Positions 26,729 through 35,670 of a DNA stretch of 64,000 nucleotides are shown here, one piece after another. The notes under the pieces were generated by a model. The model saw nothing but the letters and a program-made list of their open reading frames with translations. It made no database searches and was not told where the DNA came from. Location: contig NZ_LT840184.1 in NCBI RefSeq assembly GCF_900177425.1, positions 1,391,487-1,455,486 on the forward strand. The letters run 5' to 3'. A program made the position numbers and the translations under genes. This DNA comes from Paenibacillus uliginis N3/975. GTDB taxonomy: Bacteria; Bacillota; Bacilli; Paenibacillales; Paenibacillaceae. Position 1 is the first letter of the stretch; each line of letters begins with the position of its first letter.

Positions 26729-27562
26729 ATGCCGGAATTACCGGAAGTAGAAACGATAAAAAGAACACTTAATCAGCTCATTCGGGGTAAACATATAGAT
26801 CATGTCACTGTAAATCTTCCGCGGATCATTCAGCGCCCAGATGATAGTGAGGCATTCGCTTTTCTTCTGCAGGGACACACCATTGAAGGTGTAGAACGAC
26901 GCGGGAAGTTTCTGAGAATCAAACTGGACGGTCTGGTGATCGTCTCCCATCTTCGGATGGAGGGACGATACGGACTTTATTCTTCCGGAGATCCGGTGGA
27001 GAAGCATACGCATGTCATTTTTCATTTTGATGATGGGACTGAGCTGCGCTATAAGGATGTTCGTCAGTTTGGAACGATGCATCTGTTCGCTTCAGGGGAG
27101 GAATTCAACAATCCTCCGCTTTCGAAGCTGGGCATCGAACCGCTGGACGATACATTTACGCTGAATAAATTTAAAGAAATTATTGGTGTGAAAAAGACCA
27201 AAATTAAGGCTGTCCTGTTAAACCAGGCATATATCGTTGGGATCGGTAATATTTATGTAGATGAAGCACTCTTTCGGTCGGGCATTCATCCCGAACGAAA
27301 CGCCTATACATTAAGCGATGCCGAGTTGGAATCTTTGTATGAGGCTATTATCGACACCCTGTCGGAATCCGTAAAAGCAGGCGGCTCTTCGATTAAATCC
27401 TATGTGAACGGACAAGGCGAAATGGGTATGTTCCAGCACAGCCTCCGTATCTACGGACGAAAGGACGAGCCATGCGACAACTGCGGCGGTCCAGTCATGA
27501 AGACGGTGGTTGGCGGCCGCGGTACCCATTACTGTCCACGCTGTCAGCCCGTTAAACGTTAA
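26729..27562 (+). CDS. mutM: Formamidopyrimidine-DNA glycosylase
   Basis: MutM removes oxidised purines such as 8-oxoguanine and nicks the abasic site. The N-terminal MPELPEVETIKR carries the catalytic Pro2 and Glu3. The Lys of KFLRIKLD follows, then the helix-two-turn-helix with SSIKSYVNGQGEMG. The C-terminal zinc finger is CDNCGGPVMKTV...CPRCQP with four cysteines. The 277-residue length is normal. GAAGAGGTGAAG precedes the ATG, and a TATAAT-like box lies at about 26702. Confidence 0.95.
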   Translation: MPELPEVETIKRTLNQLIRGKHIDHVTVNLPRIIQRPDDSEAFAFLLQGHTIEGVERRGKFLRIKLDGLVIVSHLRMEGRYGLYSSGDPVEKHTHVIFHFDDGTELRYKDVRQFGTMHLFASGEEFNNPPLSKLGIEPLDDTFTLNKFKEIIGVKKTKIKAVLLNQAYIVGIGNIYVDEALFRSGIHPERNAYTLSDAELESLYEAIIDTLSESVKAGGSSIKSYVNGQGEMGMFQHSLRIYGRKDEPCDNCGGPVMKTVVGGRGTHYCPRCQPVKR

Positions 27563-27662
27563 GTCATAGGCGTGCACCCATCCCTTCCTGAATCCATATA
27601 CTATTGGAGAATAGCCGAAAGACGTGTGATAAAGCTCGTTAACGGCCGGAGGAGGGAAATGG

Positions 27663-28370
27663 GTGCTCAGTCTTATTTTTTCACCTGTACTGCTGGCTAT
27701 GGCGCTAAGCCTTGACGGCTTTGGAGCCGGCATTACATACGGGCTGCGTAGAACGAAAATTCCGCTGTTGTCGGTGCTCATTATTTCGCTGTGCTCGGGT
27801 CTCGTGCTCTGTATCTCAATGCAGGCTGGGGTATTGTTGCAGCGGGTTTTCTCCCCTGCATTTGCTTCGATTATCGGAGCGGTCATTCTTATTGCGCTCG
27901 GATGTTGGTCCTTTATTCAACAGATCAGGTCCAGATCAGATCGTGCGGGTGACGCAGAACCGATATCGCCAAAAGCAAACACAGCAGGTCTTACGGTTCT
28001 TGCTGATGGTGCTGGTTCACAGCCCCAAACGGCTGTGTTCTCTCTGGAGATCCGCAAGCTGGGACTTGTTATTCAGATTTTGCGAAGTCCTACACGGGCG
28101 GATATGGACGACTCCGGCAGCATTTCATCATGGGAGGCCATGTGGCTTGGGATTGCACTATCCCTGGACGCTTTTGGTGCCGGACTTGGCGCAGCTATGC
28201 TCGGATTTTCACCCTTATTGACATCAGGGGTGGTTGCACTGTTTAGTGGACTGTTTCTCGTGCTCGGTATGAAAACCGGGTTTCGGGTTGCTTCCAAAGG
28301 CGGTATGAGATTTATCTCATACGCGCCGGCGTTTTTATTAATCTTCATGGGTATAATGAAGTTGTTATGA
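27663..28370 (+). CDS. ytaF: Sporulation membrane protein YtaF (MntP-like family)
   Basis: The 235-residue protein has six membrane helices in two similar halves. Each half starts with an Asp motif, MALSLDGFGAGITYGLR and IALSLDAFGAGLGAAML, the hallmark of the MntP/YtaF DUF204 family. A hydrophilic loop (~90-150, SRSDRAGDAEPISPK) separates the halves. YtaF is sporulation-linked in Bacillus and its transported ion is not established. The GTG start follows GGAGGAGGG. Its position between mutM and coaE is conserved. Confidence 0.85.
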   Translation: MLSLIFSPVLLAMALSLDGFGAGITYGLRRTKIPLLSVLIISLCSGLVLCISMQAGVLLQRVFSPAFASIIGAVILIALGCWSFIQQIRSRSDRAGDAEPISPKANTAGLTVLADGAGSQPQTAVFSLEIRKLGLVIQILRSPTRADMDDSGSISSWEAMWLGIALSLDAFGAGLGAAMLGFSPLLTSGVVALFSGLFLVLGMKTGFRVASKGGMRFISYAPAFLLIFMGIMKLL

Positions 28371-28379
28371 GGTGAAATC

Positions 28380-28976
28380 ATGAATATCGGTTTAACCGGG
28401 GGAATTGCAACAGGTAAAAGCACCGTGTCCTCCATGCTGATCCGGAAGGGGGCACTTCTCGTGGATGCAGATGTAATCGCTCGGGAGGTAATGCTCCCGG
28501 GCCATCCGGTTTTGGCAGAGGTGGCCGCGTACTTTGGACAAGATGTGATACAAGCGGACGGGCAGCTGGATCGGAAGAAGCTGGGTGAAATCATTTTTAA
28601 TGATGATAAAAAACGGCTGGCGCTGAACGGAATTACTCATCCTGCGATACGCCATGAGATACGGAAGCAGATGGCTGATTATGAAGCTGCCTATCCTGAT
28701 CGACTGGTCGTGGTGGATATTCCGCTGTTGTACGAATCAGAACTGCAGTCACTTTTTGAGAAGGTCATGGTTGTATATGTACCGAGAGAGAAACAGCTCT
28801 GTCGTCTAATAGATCGTGATGAGATTACAGAAGAGCGGGCAGAGGCCAGGCTGAATAGCCAGATGGATATTGAACAGAAGAAGAACATGGCGGATTACGT
28901 AATCGATAACAGCGGAACCCTTGCAGAGACGAGCCAGCAAGTGGACGAGCTGTGGAACAGGTTATACGGATTATGA
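28380..28976 (+). CDS. coaE: Dephospho-CoA kinase
   Basis: This enzyme catalyses the last step of coenzyme A synthesis, phosphorylating the 3' hydroxyl of dephospho-CoA. The P-loop is IGLTGGIATGKSTVSSML. VDADVIAREVM, VDIPLLYES and DEITEERAEARLNSQ complete the CoA and lid regions. The 198-residue length is normal. GAGGTGAAATC precedes the ATG. The stop overlaps the next start (ATGA). Confidence 0.95.
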   Translation: MNIGLTGGIATGKSTVSSMLIRKGALLVDADVIAREVMLPGHPVLAEVAAYFGQDVIQADGQLDRKKLGEIIFNDDKKRLALNGITHPAIRHEIRKQMADYEAAYPDRLVVVDIPLLYESELQSLFEKVMVVYVPREKQLCRLIDRDEITEERAEARLNSQMDIEQKKNMADYVIDNSGTLAETSQQVDELWNRLYGL

Positions 28977-29536
28977 GCTGGTTTCGTAAAAAACGTGTGC
29001 TGTTGGTTCTGCTGATCTCTTTTGTGGCGGTACTCTTCATGAATAACATCTGGATGACATGGTTATATCCGATTTATTATAAAGATCAAATTCGCGAGCA
29101 TGCTGTTCACTATGAAGTCGATCCGTTTCTGGTCGCATCCATTATTCGAGTAGAAACCAACTATAAACCGGGTAAGGAGTCTAAAAGAGGGGCTCTCGGG
29201 ATCATGCAGCTCATGCCAGATACGGCCAATTGGGCGATGGAAATGGCCAAGCTACCGACTGTGACACTGGATAGTGTCAAGCATGAAGCGGATGCCAATA
29301 TCCAACTCGGCACCTGGTACATTAAGAAGCTCCACGATGAAATGGACGGTAATCCGATTGCTGTTATTGCTGCGTATAACGCAGGGCCGGGAAATGTCCG
29401 CAACTGGATAAAGAAGGGGATGTGGGACGGGACATATGAAGACGTCAAGAACATTCCGATAGGGGAAACCCGTCACTATGTACAAAGGGTCATTTATTAT
29501 TATAATCAATATACCGATGTGTATGATACGTTCTAA
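28973..29536 (+). CDS. Membrane-anchored lytic transglycosylase (SLT domain)
   Basis: The 187-residue protein starts with a basic stretch and one signal-anchor helix (VLLVLLISFVAVLFM, ~9-25). An SLT lysozyme-like domain (~45-180) follows. The catalytic Glu is in IIRVETNYKPG, followed by KRGALGIMQLMPDTA and AAYNAGPGNVRNW, the usual SLT boxes. It should cleave peptidoglycan glycan strands to anhydro-muramyl ends. ATG 28973 overlaps the coaE stop (ATGA), so translation is coupled. A bidirectional terminator follows. Confidence 0.88.
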   Translation: MSWFRKKRVLLVLLISFVAVLFMNNIWMTWLYPIYYKDQIREHAVHYEVDPFLVASIIRVETNYKPGKESKRGALGIMQLMPDTANWAMEMAKLPTVTLDSVKHEADANIQLGTWYIKKLHDEMDGNPIAVIAAYNAGPGNVRNWIKKGMWDGTYEDVKNIPIGETRHYVQRVIYYYNQYTDVYDTF

Positions 29537-29553
29537 AACGGGAAGAACAATAA

Positions 29554-29600
29554 AAAGAGCATTGGACAGGCTTGAGAACCAAGCCTGTCTAACACTCTTT
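29554..29600. terminator. Bidirectional intrinsic terminator
   Basis: AAAGAG....GACAGGCTTG pairs with CAAGCCTGTC....CTCTTT, between two convergent genes. Confidence 0.85.
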
Positions 29601-29614
29601 GAATGAAGAATTAA

Positions 29615-29848
29615 TTATTGACCGGAATATTGACCAGCCAATTGTTGCTCGGCCAGGGTTACCAGACGTTTGGTAATGTATCCCCCGATCGAACCGTTCT
29701 CGTAGGAAGTCATGTTACCTTGGTAACCGTCTTGTGGAATGCTGATGCCAAGCTCTTGAGCAACCTCATATTTCATTTGCTCCAGGGCACCAGTTGCACG
29801 AGGTACTACCAGGTTGTTGCTGCTTCTGCTGTTACCGCCTTGTCCCAT
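29615..29848 (-). CDS. Alpha/beta-type small acid-soluble spore protein
   Basis: The 77-residue protein has SASP signature segments ALEQMKYEVAQELGI and the C-terminal GSIGGYITKRLVTLAEQQL. Such proteins coat and protect spore DNA and are degraded at germination; the GPR protease site lies near the E-[IV]-A-type stretch YEVAQELGI. GGAGGTGAACAG precedes the ATG on this strand. It supports an endospore-forming host. Confidence 0.92.
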   Translation of the reverse strand: MGQGGNSRSSNNLVVPRATGALEQMKYEVAQELGISIPQDGYQGNMTSYENGSIGGYITKRLVTLAEQQLAGQYSGQ

Positions 29849-29986
29849 ATCTGTTCACCTCCTTGAGTTGGTAAAAGTATTATGTCTCGGAACTGCAATC
29901 TTCATAACAATCAATTGCAGTCCAGTTTATGGAAATTAGATTGGAAGCCATGTGATTAGTTCATACAAAGGAAGTGATTTAGCTTT

Positions 29987-30463
29987 ATGAAATGCCCATA
30001 CTGTAGTTACGCCGGAACGAAGGTGCTTGATTCCCGTCCAGCTAATGAGAATAAATCTATCCGCCGCCGCAGAGAATGCGAGCAGTGCAGCCGCCGTTTC
30101 ACTACGTTTGAAATGATTGAGGAGACCCCGCTCATGGTCATTAAGAAGGACGGCAGCCGGGAGGAATTCAGTCGAGAGAAAGTACTTCGCGGCTTAATTC
30201 GGGCTTGTGAGAAACGCCCTGTATCTGCAGACCAGCTGGATATGATCGTCTCTGAGGTGGAGAGTGCACTCCGTAAAACAGCCGCTGCTGAGGTAGAGAG
30301 TCGTCAGATTGGCGAGCTTCTAATGGAACAGTTGTATCCCGTGGATGAGGTAGCCTATGTTCGCTTCGCTTCGGTGTACCGGCACTTTAAAGACATCAAC
30401 ATGTTTATGAAAGAATTGAAAAGTCTGCTATCCAAAGATTCACTGCCGGACTCAAACATTTGA
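29987..30463 (+). CDS. nrdR: Transcriptional repressor NrdR
   Basis: NrdR represses ribonucleotide reductase genes in response to dATP/ATP. The N-terminal zinc ribbon has CPYCSYAGTKVLDSR and CEQCSRRFTTFE. The ATP-cone domain follows with VIKKDGSREEFSREKVLRGL and SVYRHFKDI. The 158-residue length is standard. GGAAGTGATT precedes the ATG. It is the last clearly core-genome protein gene before the tRNA and the island. Confidence 0.95.
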   Translation: MKCPYCSYAGTKVLDSRPANENKSIRRRRECEQCSRRFTTFEMIEETPLMVIKKDGSREEFSREKVLRGLIRACEKRPVSADQLDMIVSEVESALRKTAAAEVESRQIGELLMEQLYPVDEVAYVRFASVYRHFKDINMFMKELKSLLSKDSLPDSNI

Positions 30464-30489
30464 TCGGCATGTGTATAGCAGGGTAGAGG

Positions 30490-30517
30490 AAGTCCTCAAG
30501 GATATGAGGACTTTTTC
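30490..30517 (+). terminator. Intrinsic terminator after nrdR
   Basis: AAGTCCTCA and TGAGGACTT form a stem followed by TTTT. Confidence 0.85.
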
Positions 30518-30610
30518 TCATCCAGGAGGGTGAGGAAATAGCGTAACATGTGTAGTAAGATAGGGCTTTGAATGGTGTATAATCGTGATCTATTGAATAA
30601 AATTTGTTGT

Positions 30611-30639
30611 TGCAAGTAGTACAATGCTGTGATATATTA
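30611..30639 (+). promoter_or_regulatory. Promoter of the tRNA-Ala gene
   Basis: TTGCAA (30611-30616) and TATATT (30634-30639) are 17 bases apart and end 35 bases before the tRNA 5' end. Confidence 0.55.
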
Positions 30640-30674
30640 TTAAGGTACTATTTTGAAAATAAGTTGCTTAATAA

Positions 30675-30747
30675 GGGGCCTTAGCTCAGCTGGGAGAGCG
30701 CCTGCCTTGCACGCAGGAGGTCAGGGGTTCGATCCCCCTAGGCTCCA
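30675..30747 (+). tRNA. tRNA-Ala (anticodon UGC)
   Basis: The acceptor stem GGGGCCT pairs with AGGCTCC, with discriminator A. The D arm contains AGCTCAGCTGGGAGAGC. The anticodon arm is CCTGC-CTTGCAC-GCAGG with anticodon TGC, and the T arm has GGTTCGATCC. The 73-base cloverleaf has no encoded CCA beyond the final A. It marks the border between core genes and an AT-rich, transposon-rich region, which is common for integrative elements. Confidence 0.97.
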
Positions 30748-30754
30748 TACAAAG

Positions 30755-30784
30755 AAAACCCTTGATGATCAGGGTTTTTTTTAT
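30755..30784 (+). terminator. Intrinsic terminator after tRNA-Ala
   Basis: AAAACCCT and AGGGTTTT enclose TGATGATC, followed by T residues, 8 bases after the tRNA. Just downstream, at 30823-30843, two short GGGGACGAA copies begin the accessory DNA. Confidence 0.85.
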
Positions 30785-31083
30785 TTTTTTTAAAGAGCTT
30801 AAAATGCTGTCGTTAAATGGTTCTGGGGACGAATTGGGGACGAAAATTCAAAATGGAGAAAATACAAAGAACCAATATTGAGGATATGGAATAATCCGTG
30901 GCACATACAGATGGTAAAAACAGATACGCATAAAAAGCCGCGGGCGGTAACGAAAGACAATCACGTTATCGGAGAATCCCGATGGTTGTTCAACGTTCTG
31001 TCCTGTGTATGTCAATGGGCGTAAAGGGGGGATTATCAATCCCCATAATCCTTATCTGACATAACAAGATTACACAGGTACCA

Positions 31084-32029
31084 TTGAAATGGTCACGTCT
31101 GAAATCTCACTTCACCTTTCATTTTGAATCGTGGGCTATGAGGCTTATGGCTGAAATGCCTGTTAATGCTGCTGCGCGTGAACTTAGAGAGCGTGACACA
31201 AGATTATGGAGGATCTTACCCCACTATGTAGATGAAGCGATGGAGCAAATTGAACTTAGTGAGTTGAAACGAATTGCTATTGATGAAACCTCATCTCGCC
31301 GAGGGCATCGTTACATTACGCTGTTTGTTGACGCGGATACAAAGATCGTGCTATTTGCAACTGAAGGCAAAAGCATGACAACACTAGAACAATTTAAAGC
31401 TCATTTAAGAAGAAAAAGCTTTATAGCAGAGCAGATTGAAGAAGTGTGTTGCGATATGTCTCCGGCATTTATCCGTGGAATTGAAACGTGGTTCACCAAA
31501 TCTGAAATTACGTTTGATAAGTTCTAGGTCATGAAGTTGGTCAATGAAGCTGTTGACGAAGTACGTAAAAAAGAGCAAGAAAAACAGCCGGAACTAAAGC
31601 GTACAAAGTATCTCTGGCTCAAGAATGAACGCAATTTGAACGCAGAACAGCGAGAGGCGCTCATTGGTCTTAAAGACTTACATTTAAATACAGGTCGTGC
31701 TTACCGATTGAAGTTAGCGTTTACAAGAATTTTGGACGAGCCCGCACATCTTTGCTGATGTATATTTACGTGAATGGATGGGCTGGGCGAGACGCTCCAA
31801 GTTAGAGCCAATGATGAAGCTCGCTAAAACAATTAAACAACATGAAGAAGGTATTCTACATTGGTTCCACAGTAAAATGACAAATGGCTTTCTCGAAGGA
31901 CTGAATGGACTGGTTCAAGCAGCAAAACGAAAAGCCAGAGGATACCGAAACGTTGAAAACTTGATCGCCATGGTGTACATGACTGCGAACAAAGGTCGTT
32001 TAGGGCTCGCGGCACGTCGAGCACAATAA
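31084..32029 (+). pseudogene. Broken ISL3-family transposase
   Basis: Three adjoining fragments give one ISL3-type DDE transposase. Fragment 1 (31084-31527) has PVNAAARELRERDTRLWRIL, IAIDETSSRRGHRYITLFVD and VCCDMSPAFIRGIETWF. Fragment 2 (31531-31758) begins VMKLVNEAVDEVR and continues in the same frame after a TAG at 31525. Fragment 3 (31778-32029), in another frame, has the SKMTNGFLEGLNGLVQAAKRKARGYR ending. So there is one nonsense mutation and one frameshift near 31745. The N-terminal zinc-binding part is degraded in 30890-31083, where the frame is interrupted. The element is inactive. Confidence 0.85.
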
Positions 32030-32135
32030 CCTTTTATCCCTTGTGACCCCGCCTCATAGGTTGAAGAAGCGGTCAAGCGATCTTCTTGAGGGCTTCTTCA
32101 ACCTATGAGAATCTACATACGGGATAAAAGTTATT
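32025..32135. repeat. Nested inverted repeat at the right end of the ISL3 remnant
   Basis: The outer arms AATAACCTTTTATCCC and GGGATAAAAGTTATT flank a perfect 18-bp inner inverted repeat, CTCATAGGTTGAAGAAGC (32053-32070) against GCTTCTTCAACCTATGAG (32092-32109). The whole 111-base stretch can fold into one long hairpin. It directly follows the transposase reading frame and may be the IS right terminus. Confidence 0.75.
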
Positions 32136-32317
32136 AAACTATGTTTTGGCATTCTCCATCCAATAGAGCGAAGAGCCAAAAAGTTCAACACTAATTTTTA
32201 GATTGAGCCTCTTTAAATTGATAAAAAAACAATTGATCGCATATGATAAAAACTTGAGATAAGGAAGAATAAACTTTGGAGCCATCCAACCGAGTAGTCA
32301 TGCTAATGAATTGTCAA

Positions 32318-32434
32318 TCCTTTTTGCTTCAATTGAAAAAGCAGAAATATAAGATCGTCCTCTTGTGGTTGTAGGCTATCCAGAACGACGCGTCGAGTCC
32401 AATAGCATAGATGAGCAATTTCTCGATATACAGG
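32318..32434 (+). pseudogene. Remnant of a Y-family DNA polymerase (DinB/UvrX-like)
   Basis: One frame reads LFASIEKAEI, stop, DRPLVVVGYPERRVESN, SIDEQFLDIQA. This combines the FFASVE-type catalytic start with the later SIDEAFLD motif of Y-family lesion-bypass polymerases, with the ~80 residues between them lost. It is a fragment only, with a stop codon inside. Such genes occur on phages and mobile islands. Confidence 0.55.
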
Positions 32435-33215
32435 CTCCTTGCATGTATTCGCTGACACACTGGATGGTTAAAGCTCATCTTCCGCTGCAAGTGTGATCCT
32501 TTTATCTTTCAATAATAATTTCTCTCACAAATGCACTTGTTCAAACGAATGACTTTTATGCAACGAAAAGGTCAGCGTGTGCTGTCCTGTTATATTTTTG
32601 TTCATGACTCTCTTTTGCCCCGAATCCATGAATCGATAGCATGTCATTGAAACAGAATCCTTATTCTAAAGGACAACAGTTCCTTTTGGTGCAAATGCTT
32701 CTCTATGCGATATTTTACCTGAATGAACCACAACTGCGGTTCCATTCATCCCAACATACGTGTCTTCAAACCAGTTCATACTATTACTGATCTGTTCTGA
32801 TTCTGCTTGTAAACTTCAGTTCTTGAAATCTCCACTTCATTTTTAGCTTCAATAATCAAATAGTTGTTTACGTATAGGTTCTATACACATCACAACCAAC
32901 CCCAAACTCCATCTATGGTTCCTGGCTTTCGAACCGAAGCTTTCTATCCAACTCTGCAAATGCATTCTTAAACTGTTTAGAAGTCCCCAGTGCAAAACTT
33001 TCTTGCAAACAAAGACTAGATCGAGTAGACGTTCGATCGATCTACATGGTGAAACTGTCAAACATAAGGGTCTCGTCAAAAAGAAATAAACCTTCTTCAG
33101 AGCAAATTACTAGGTCAACGATCTGGTTGTCTGTACAACTAAGGGACACCAGTTATAGAAAAAATAAAACTGAGATCATTACCTTATAAAGAAGGAGCGG
33201 AGTACAGCGGTTACA
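32435..33215. other. Non-coding or decayed accessory DNA
   Basis: No intact gene or RNA is recognisable. An open stretch on the minus strand at 32849-33079 has no family features. The sequence is probably decayed coding DNA lying between the polymerase and recombinase remnants. Confidence 0.5.
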
Positions 33216-33336
33216 TTTCACGATCTTCGTTACATCCATGCTTCCCTTCTGCTAAGCAGGGGATGTAAAAGTTGTTCAAGAGCGACTAGGTCACTCAAGT
33301 TCTAAGATAACCGACGTTTCATATTCTCGTCGATAC
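33216..33336 (+). pseudogene. Decayed C-terminus of a tyrosine recombinase (integrase)
   Basis: One frame reads FHDLRYIHASLLLSRG and, after a one-base shift, the next reads DVKVVQERLGHSSSKIT. Together they form the H-x-x-R box and the LGH segment of phage/ICE integrases. The catalytic Tyr would follow near DVSYSRR, but the sequence has decayed. No complete recombinase is present. Finding it 2.5 kb from a tRNA gene supports an old tRNA-targeting integration. Confidence 0.75.
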
Positions 33337-34030
33337 AGAATGAAGCTGAAAGGAAACTTTGGGACTTACTATTTAGATATAGATTCTTAAAACCCGATCA
33401 TTGAGCAGGTTTTATTATGTTAATCATTAAGAATGTAGGCAAAAAGTAGATTGCTTAGATTTTAGGATACTTTTAAAAAACCAGTAGACATTTTAACTGC
33501 AGTGTTTTAGCATTATTATTATACTATTTCCCTAATCATTTCCAAATTATTCAAATCTTAATCTAAACTGATTTTATTTACTTTCCTAGAATGAAATAAT
33601 GGAGGGATTTGATTGTACACTTAATGTAATACATATAGTAGTGTTTTATTTCTAGGGGAAGATAGAATATATGAAAGAGTAGTATATAATTCTGCTGAGA
33701 AAGTTGTTATTTTTGCTATAAGAGATGAAAATATCACTCTTAATCAAGATTTCATAGCTGCTCTTTTAAAATTACTGTATAAATCTGTAATTATGAGGAG
33801 GGAGAGGTTAAGATCCAACCGAACTTTTTGATAGGGCTATCAGTTGGATGAAACAGTAGGTTTTGATCCTACAATATAAATAATTCCTATCGGCTAGGGA
33901 GAGCTTGATGGAAATGATATGATGAAGTACTCTAAATATAAAATATAATGCTTCCTCGCTATACTGGATAGGTAATGTCTGTATAAATATCTACACTGTT
34001 ATAAAATCATTCCTTAGAGGGGGAAATATC
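33337..34030. other. AT-rich non-coding or decayed DNA before the 34031 gene
   Basis: A short open stretch near 33660-33829 could encode about 50 residues (SAEKVVIFAIRDENITLNQD region) but has no start codon in frame. No convincing promoter is seen; TATAAT-like boxes occur around 33940 without a good -35. The ribosome site TAGAGGGGGGAAA at the right end belongs to the next gene. Confidence 0.45.
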
Positions 34031-35020
34031 ATGCGCAAAAGGATACTCCATATTACTGAAAAGCCGCTGGTAGTTTGCTACGACCCACATCCTCATTCCA
34101 TAATCCCTGTCAACGAGAATTACATGAACTGGATATATGAAAACTATATTCAACTCAGTTCTTTTAAAAATATTAACGACAGAATTAATTTTACATGGAT
34201 TGAGTTTATTTTTCTAAATGATTACCACCAAAATAATCCTTTTGTAAACGTTGAGGTAATATCTGATGGAGAAATCATGGATCATATTGACGATTTTATC
34301 ATCGATTGCATAGACCGGAACAAGTATGTAGGTATTTGTGTAGACCGATTTTATATCCATGAGCATCACGATTACAATCTTTCTCATGAGCCCCATGGGC
34401 TTCTCATTTACGGATACGATCTAGAAGAAAAAGTTTTTTATACAATGGACTTTTATAAAGGAATATATTCTTGCAGAAAAGTACCCATTTCAGAAATCGT
34501 AAAAGGATATACTGCCGAGACGAATGAACCTAAAGTGATGAGCTTTATTTACGAAGAAAATGTAAAATATGAGTTGGATATCCAGAAAGTATTTAGAGCA
34601 TTGGAAGATTACTATTTGTCTACCGATCAACATTTCAAAGTGAAATATTCACTCAATCCGGATGTTCCCAAGACATTCGGTCTAGATGTATACAGAGTTC
34701 TTAAACAGTTGTATGAAGTAACAGCAATCGAGAAGAAACGCTTAGATATACGTCCACTGCATAACTTGTTTGAGCATAAGAAGAGAATGGTCTATCTGTT
34801 AGAGTATTTATCACAGAAAATGTTAATTGAGATTGATCCGAAATGGATTAGCGGCTACAAGGAGATTATGAACGAAGCCGAAAGTCTTAGGAATATGTTA
34901 ATTAAGATTGAATTAACAAAAAATGATCAATATTCAAATAGGTTCATTCAATCGATTGTAACACTCTCAGACAAGGAGAAGGTCGTACTTGGAGGACTGA
35001 TTAACCAAATTATAAAGTAG
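34031..35020 (+). CDS. BtrH-N/C39-like protein of NRPS clusters, function unknown
   Basis: The 329-residue protein has no signal peptide or membrane segment. The N-terminus has VVCYDPHPHSIIPVNENYMNWI. The middle has VGICVDRFYIHEHHDYNLSHEPHGLLIYGYD and VFYTMDFYKGIYS, a pattern like the papain-fold BtrH N-terminal family (ligand/acyl transfer in butirosin synthesis). The C-terminal ~190-329 part is helical. Relatives are frequent beside Paenibacillus NRPS genes. The nearest intact gene downstream is the LoaP-carrier fusion. A strong AGAGGGGG site precedes the ATG. A catalytic role as acyl- or aminoacyl-transferase is possible but unproven. Confidence 0.55.
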   Translation: MRKRILHITEKPLVVCYDPHPHSIIPVNENYMNWIYENYIQLSSFKNINDRINFTWIEFIFLNDYHQNNPFVNVEVISDGEIMDHIDDFIIDCIDRNKYVGICVDRFYIHEHHDYNLSHEPHGLLIYGYDLEEKVFYTMDFYKGIYSCRKVPISEIVKGYTAETNEPKVMSFIYEENVKYELDIQKVFRALEDYYLSTDQHFKVKYSLNPDVPKTFGLDVYRVLKQLYEVTAIEKKRLDIRPLHNLFEHKKRMVYLLEYLSQKMLIEIDPKWISGYKEIMNEAESLRNMLIKIELTKNDQYSNRFIQSIVTLSDKEKVVLGGLINQIIK

Positions 35021-35574
35021 ATGCTGACCAAGAACTTTATGGATCTAATCGAAAAAAGGGGGTTCTCAACATAAACCTTTCACCTATTCTAATTTGCTCT
35101 TTTATATTATAGGCATTTTAATATGTTTGTCATTTATAGATGGAAAGGATTCAGATTGTAATCAAATACTCCTGCATGCAGGACGAGAGATTTCGTTGGT
35201 GGCGAATTTTCCGACAGGCAACCGCTCTCTTAATCTAGATCTGATTTGATTTTGCTGTGAAATTGTGCCACTTGCAGCTGGAGTTGATCACACGCAAGGA
35301 GCAAAGCTAATGTATACATGAATCTCAATCCCTTAAGAGGAGTATTAGCCGATTTGATCTATAGTTCCTTCATTTAGCGTGAAAAATTTGCCCAATGGCG
35401 TGTAATCCTTATTACCCCAATGCGCCGACGAATTCTACTTTTCTTTTACGTTTCGGGTACGGCATTTCATTCGCGTCTATAATTGTAAGCTATGTATAAG
35501 TGGAAGTAATAATTACGTTTGTTACTGGCGTTCTTAATAAAAAAACTGCAAAAACCGAAAACGAAATCAATGAT
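35021..35574. other. Decayed intergenic DNA
   Basis: No intact gene or RNA is seen. A short stretch near 35275-35310 reads AAGVDHTQGAKLM in one frame, suggesting lost coding sequence of unknown kind. Confidence 0.4.
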
Positions 35575-35607
35575 GCCTAGTTTTAAACTAACTAGGCTCT
35601 TTCTCTT
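35575..35607 (+). terminator. Terminator-like hairpin
   Basis: GCCTAGTT and AACTAGGC pair around TTAAACT, followed by TCTTTCTCTT, a weaker T tract. It lies about 550 bases after the 34031 gene. Confidence 0.5.
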
Positions 35608-35670
35608 GCAATTTTATAGCTGATCTAACCATATTTGTTTCCAGGCTTAGACGCGCGTTAGGATACCGAG

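Noticed and set aside
29618..29866. Plus-strand frame opposite the spore protein gene
   Set aside because: It is the antisense shadow of a well-supported SASP gene that has a strong ribosome site on the other strand.
30823..30843. Two copies of GGGGACGAA next to the tRNA, as a possible attachment repeat
   Set aside because: Too short, not a copy of the tRNA 3' end, and without a partner elsewhere in the window; kept only as a hint of past integration.
32849..33079. 76-codon minus-strand frame in the decayed region
   Set aside because: No recognisable motif and no ribosome site; surrounding DNA is debris.
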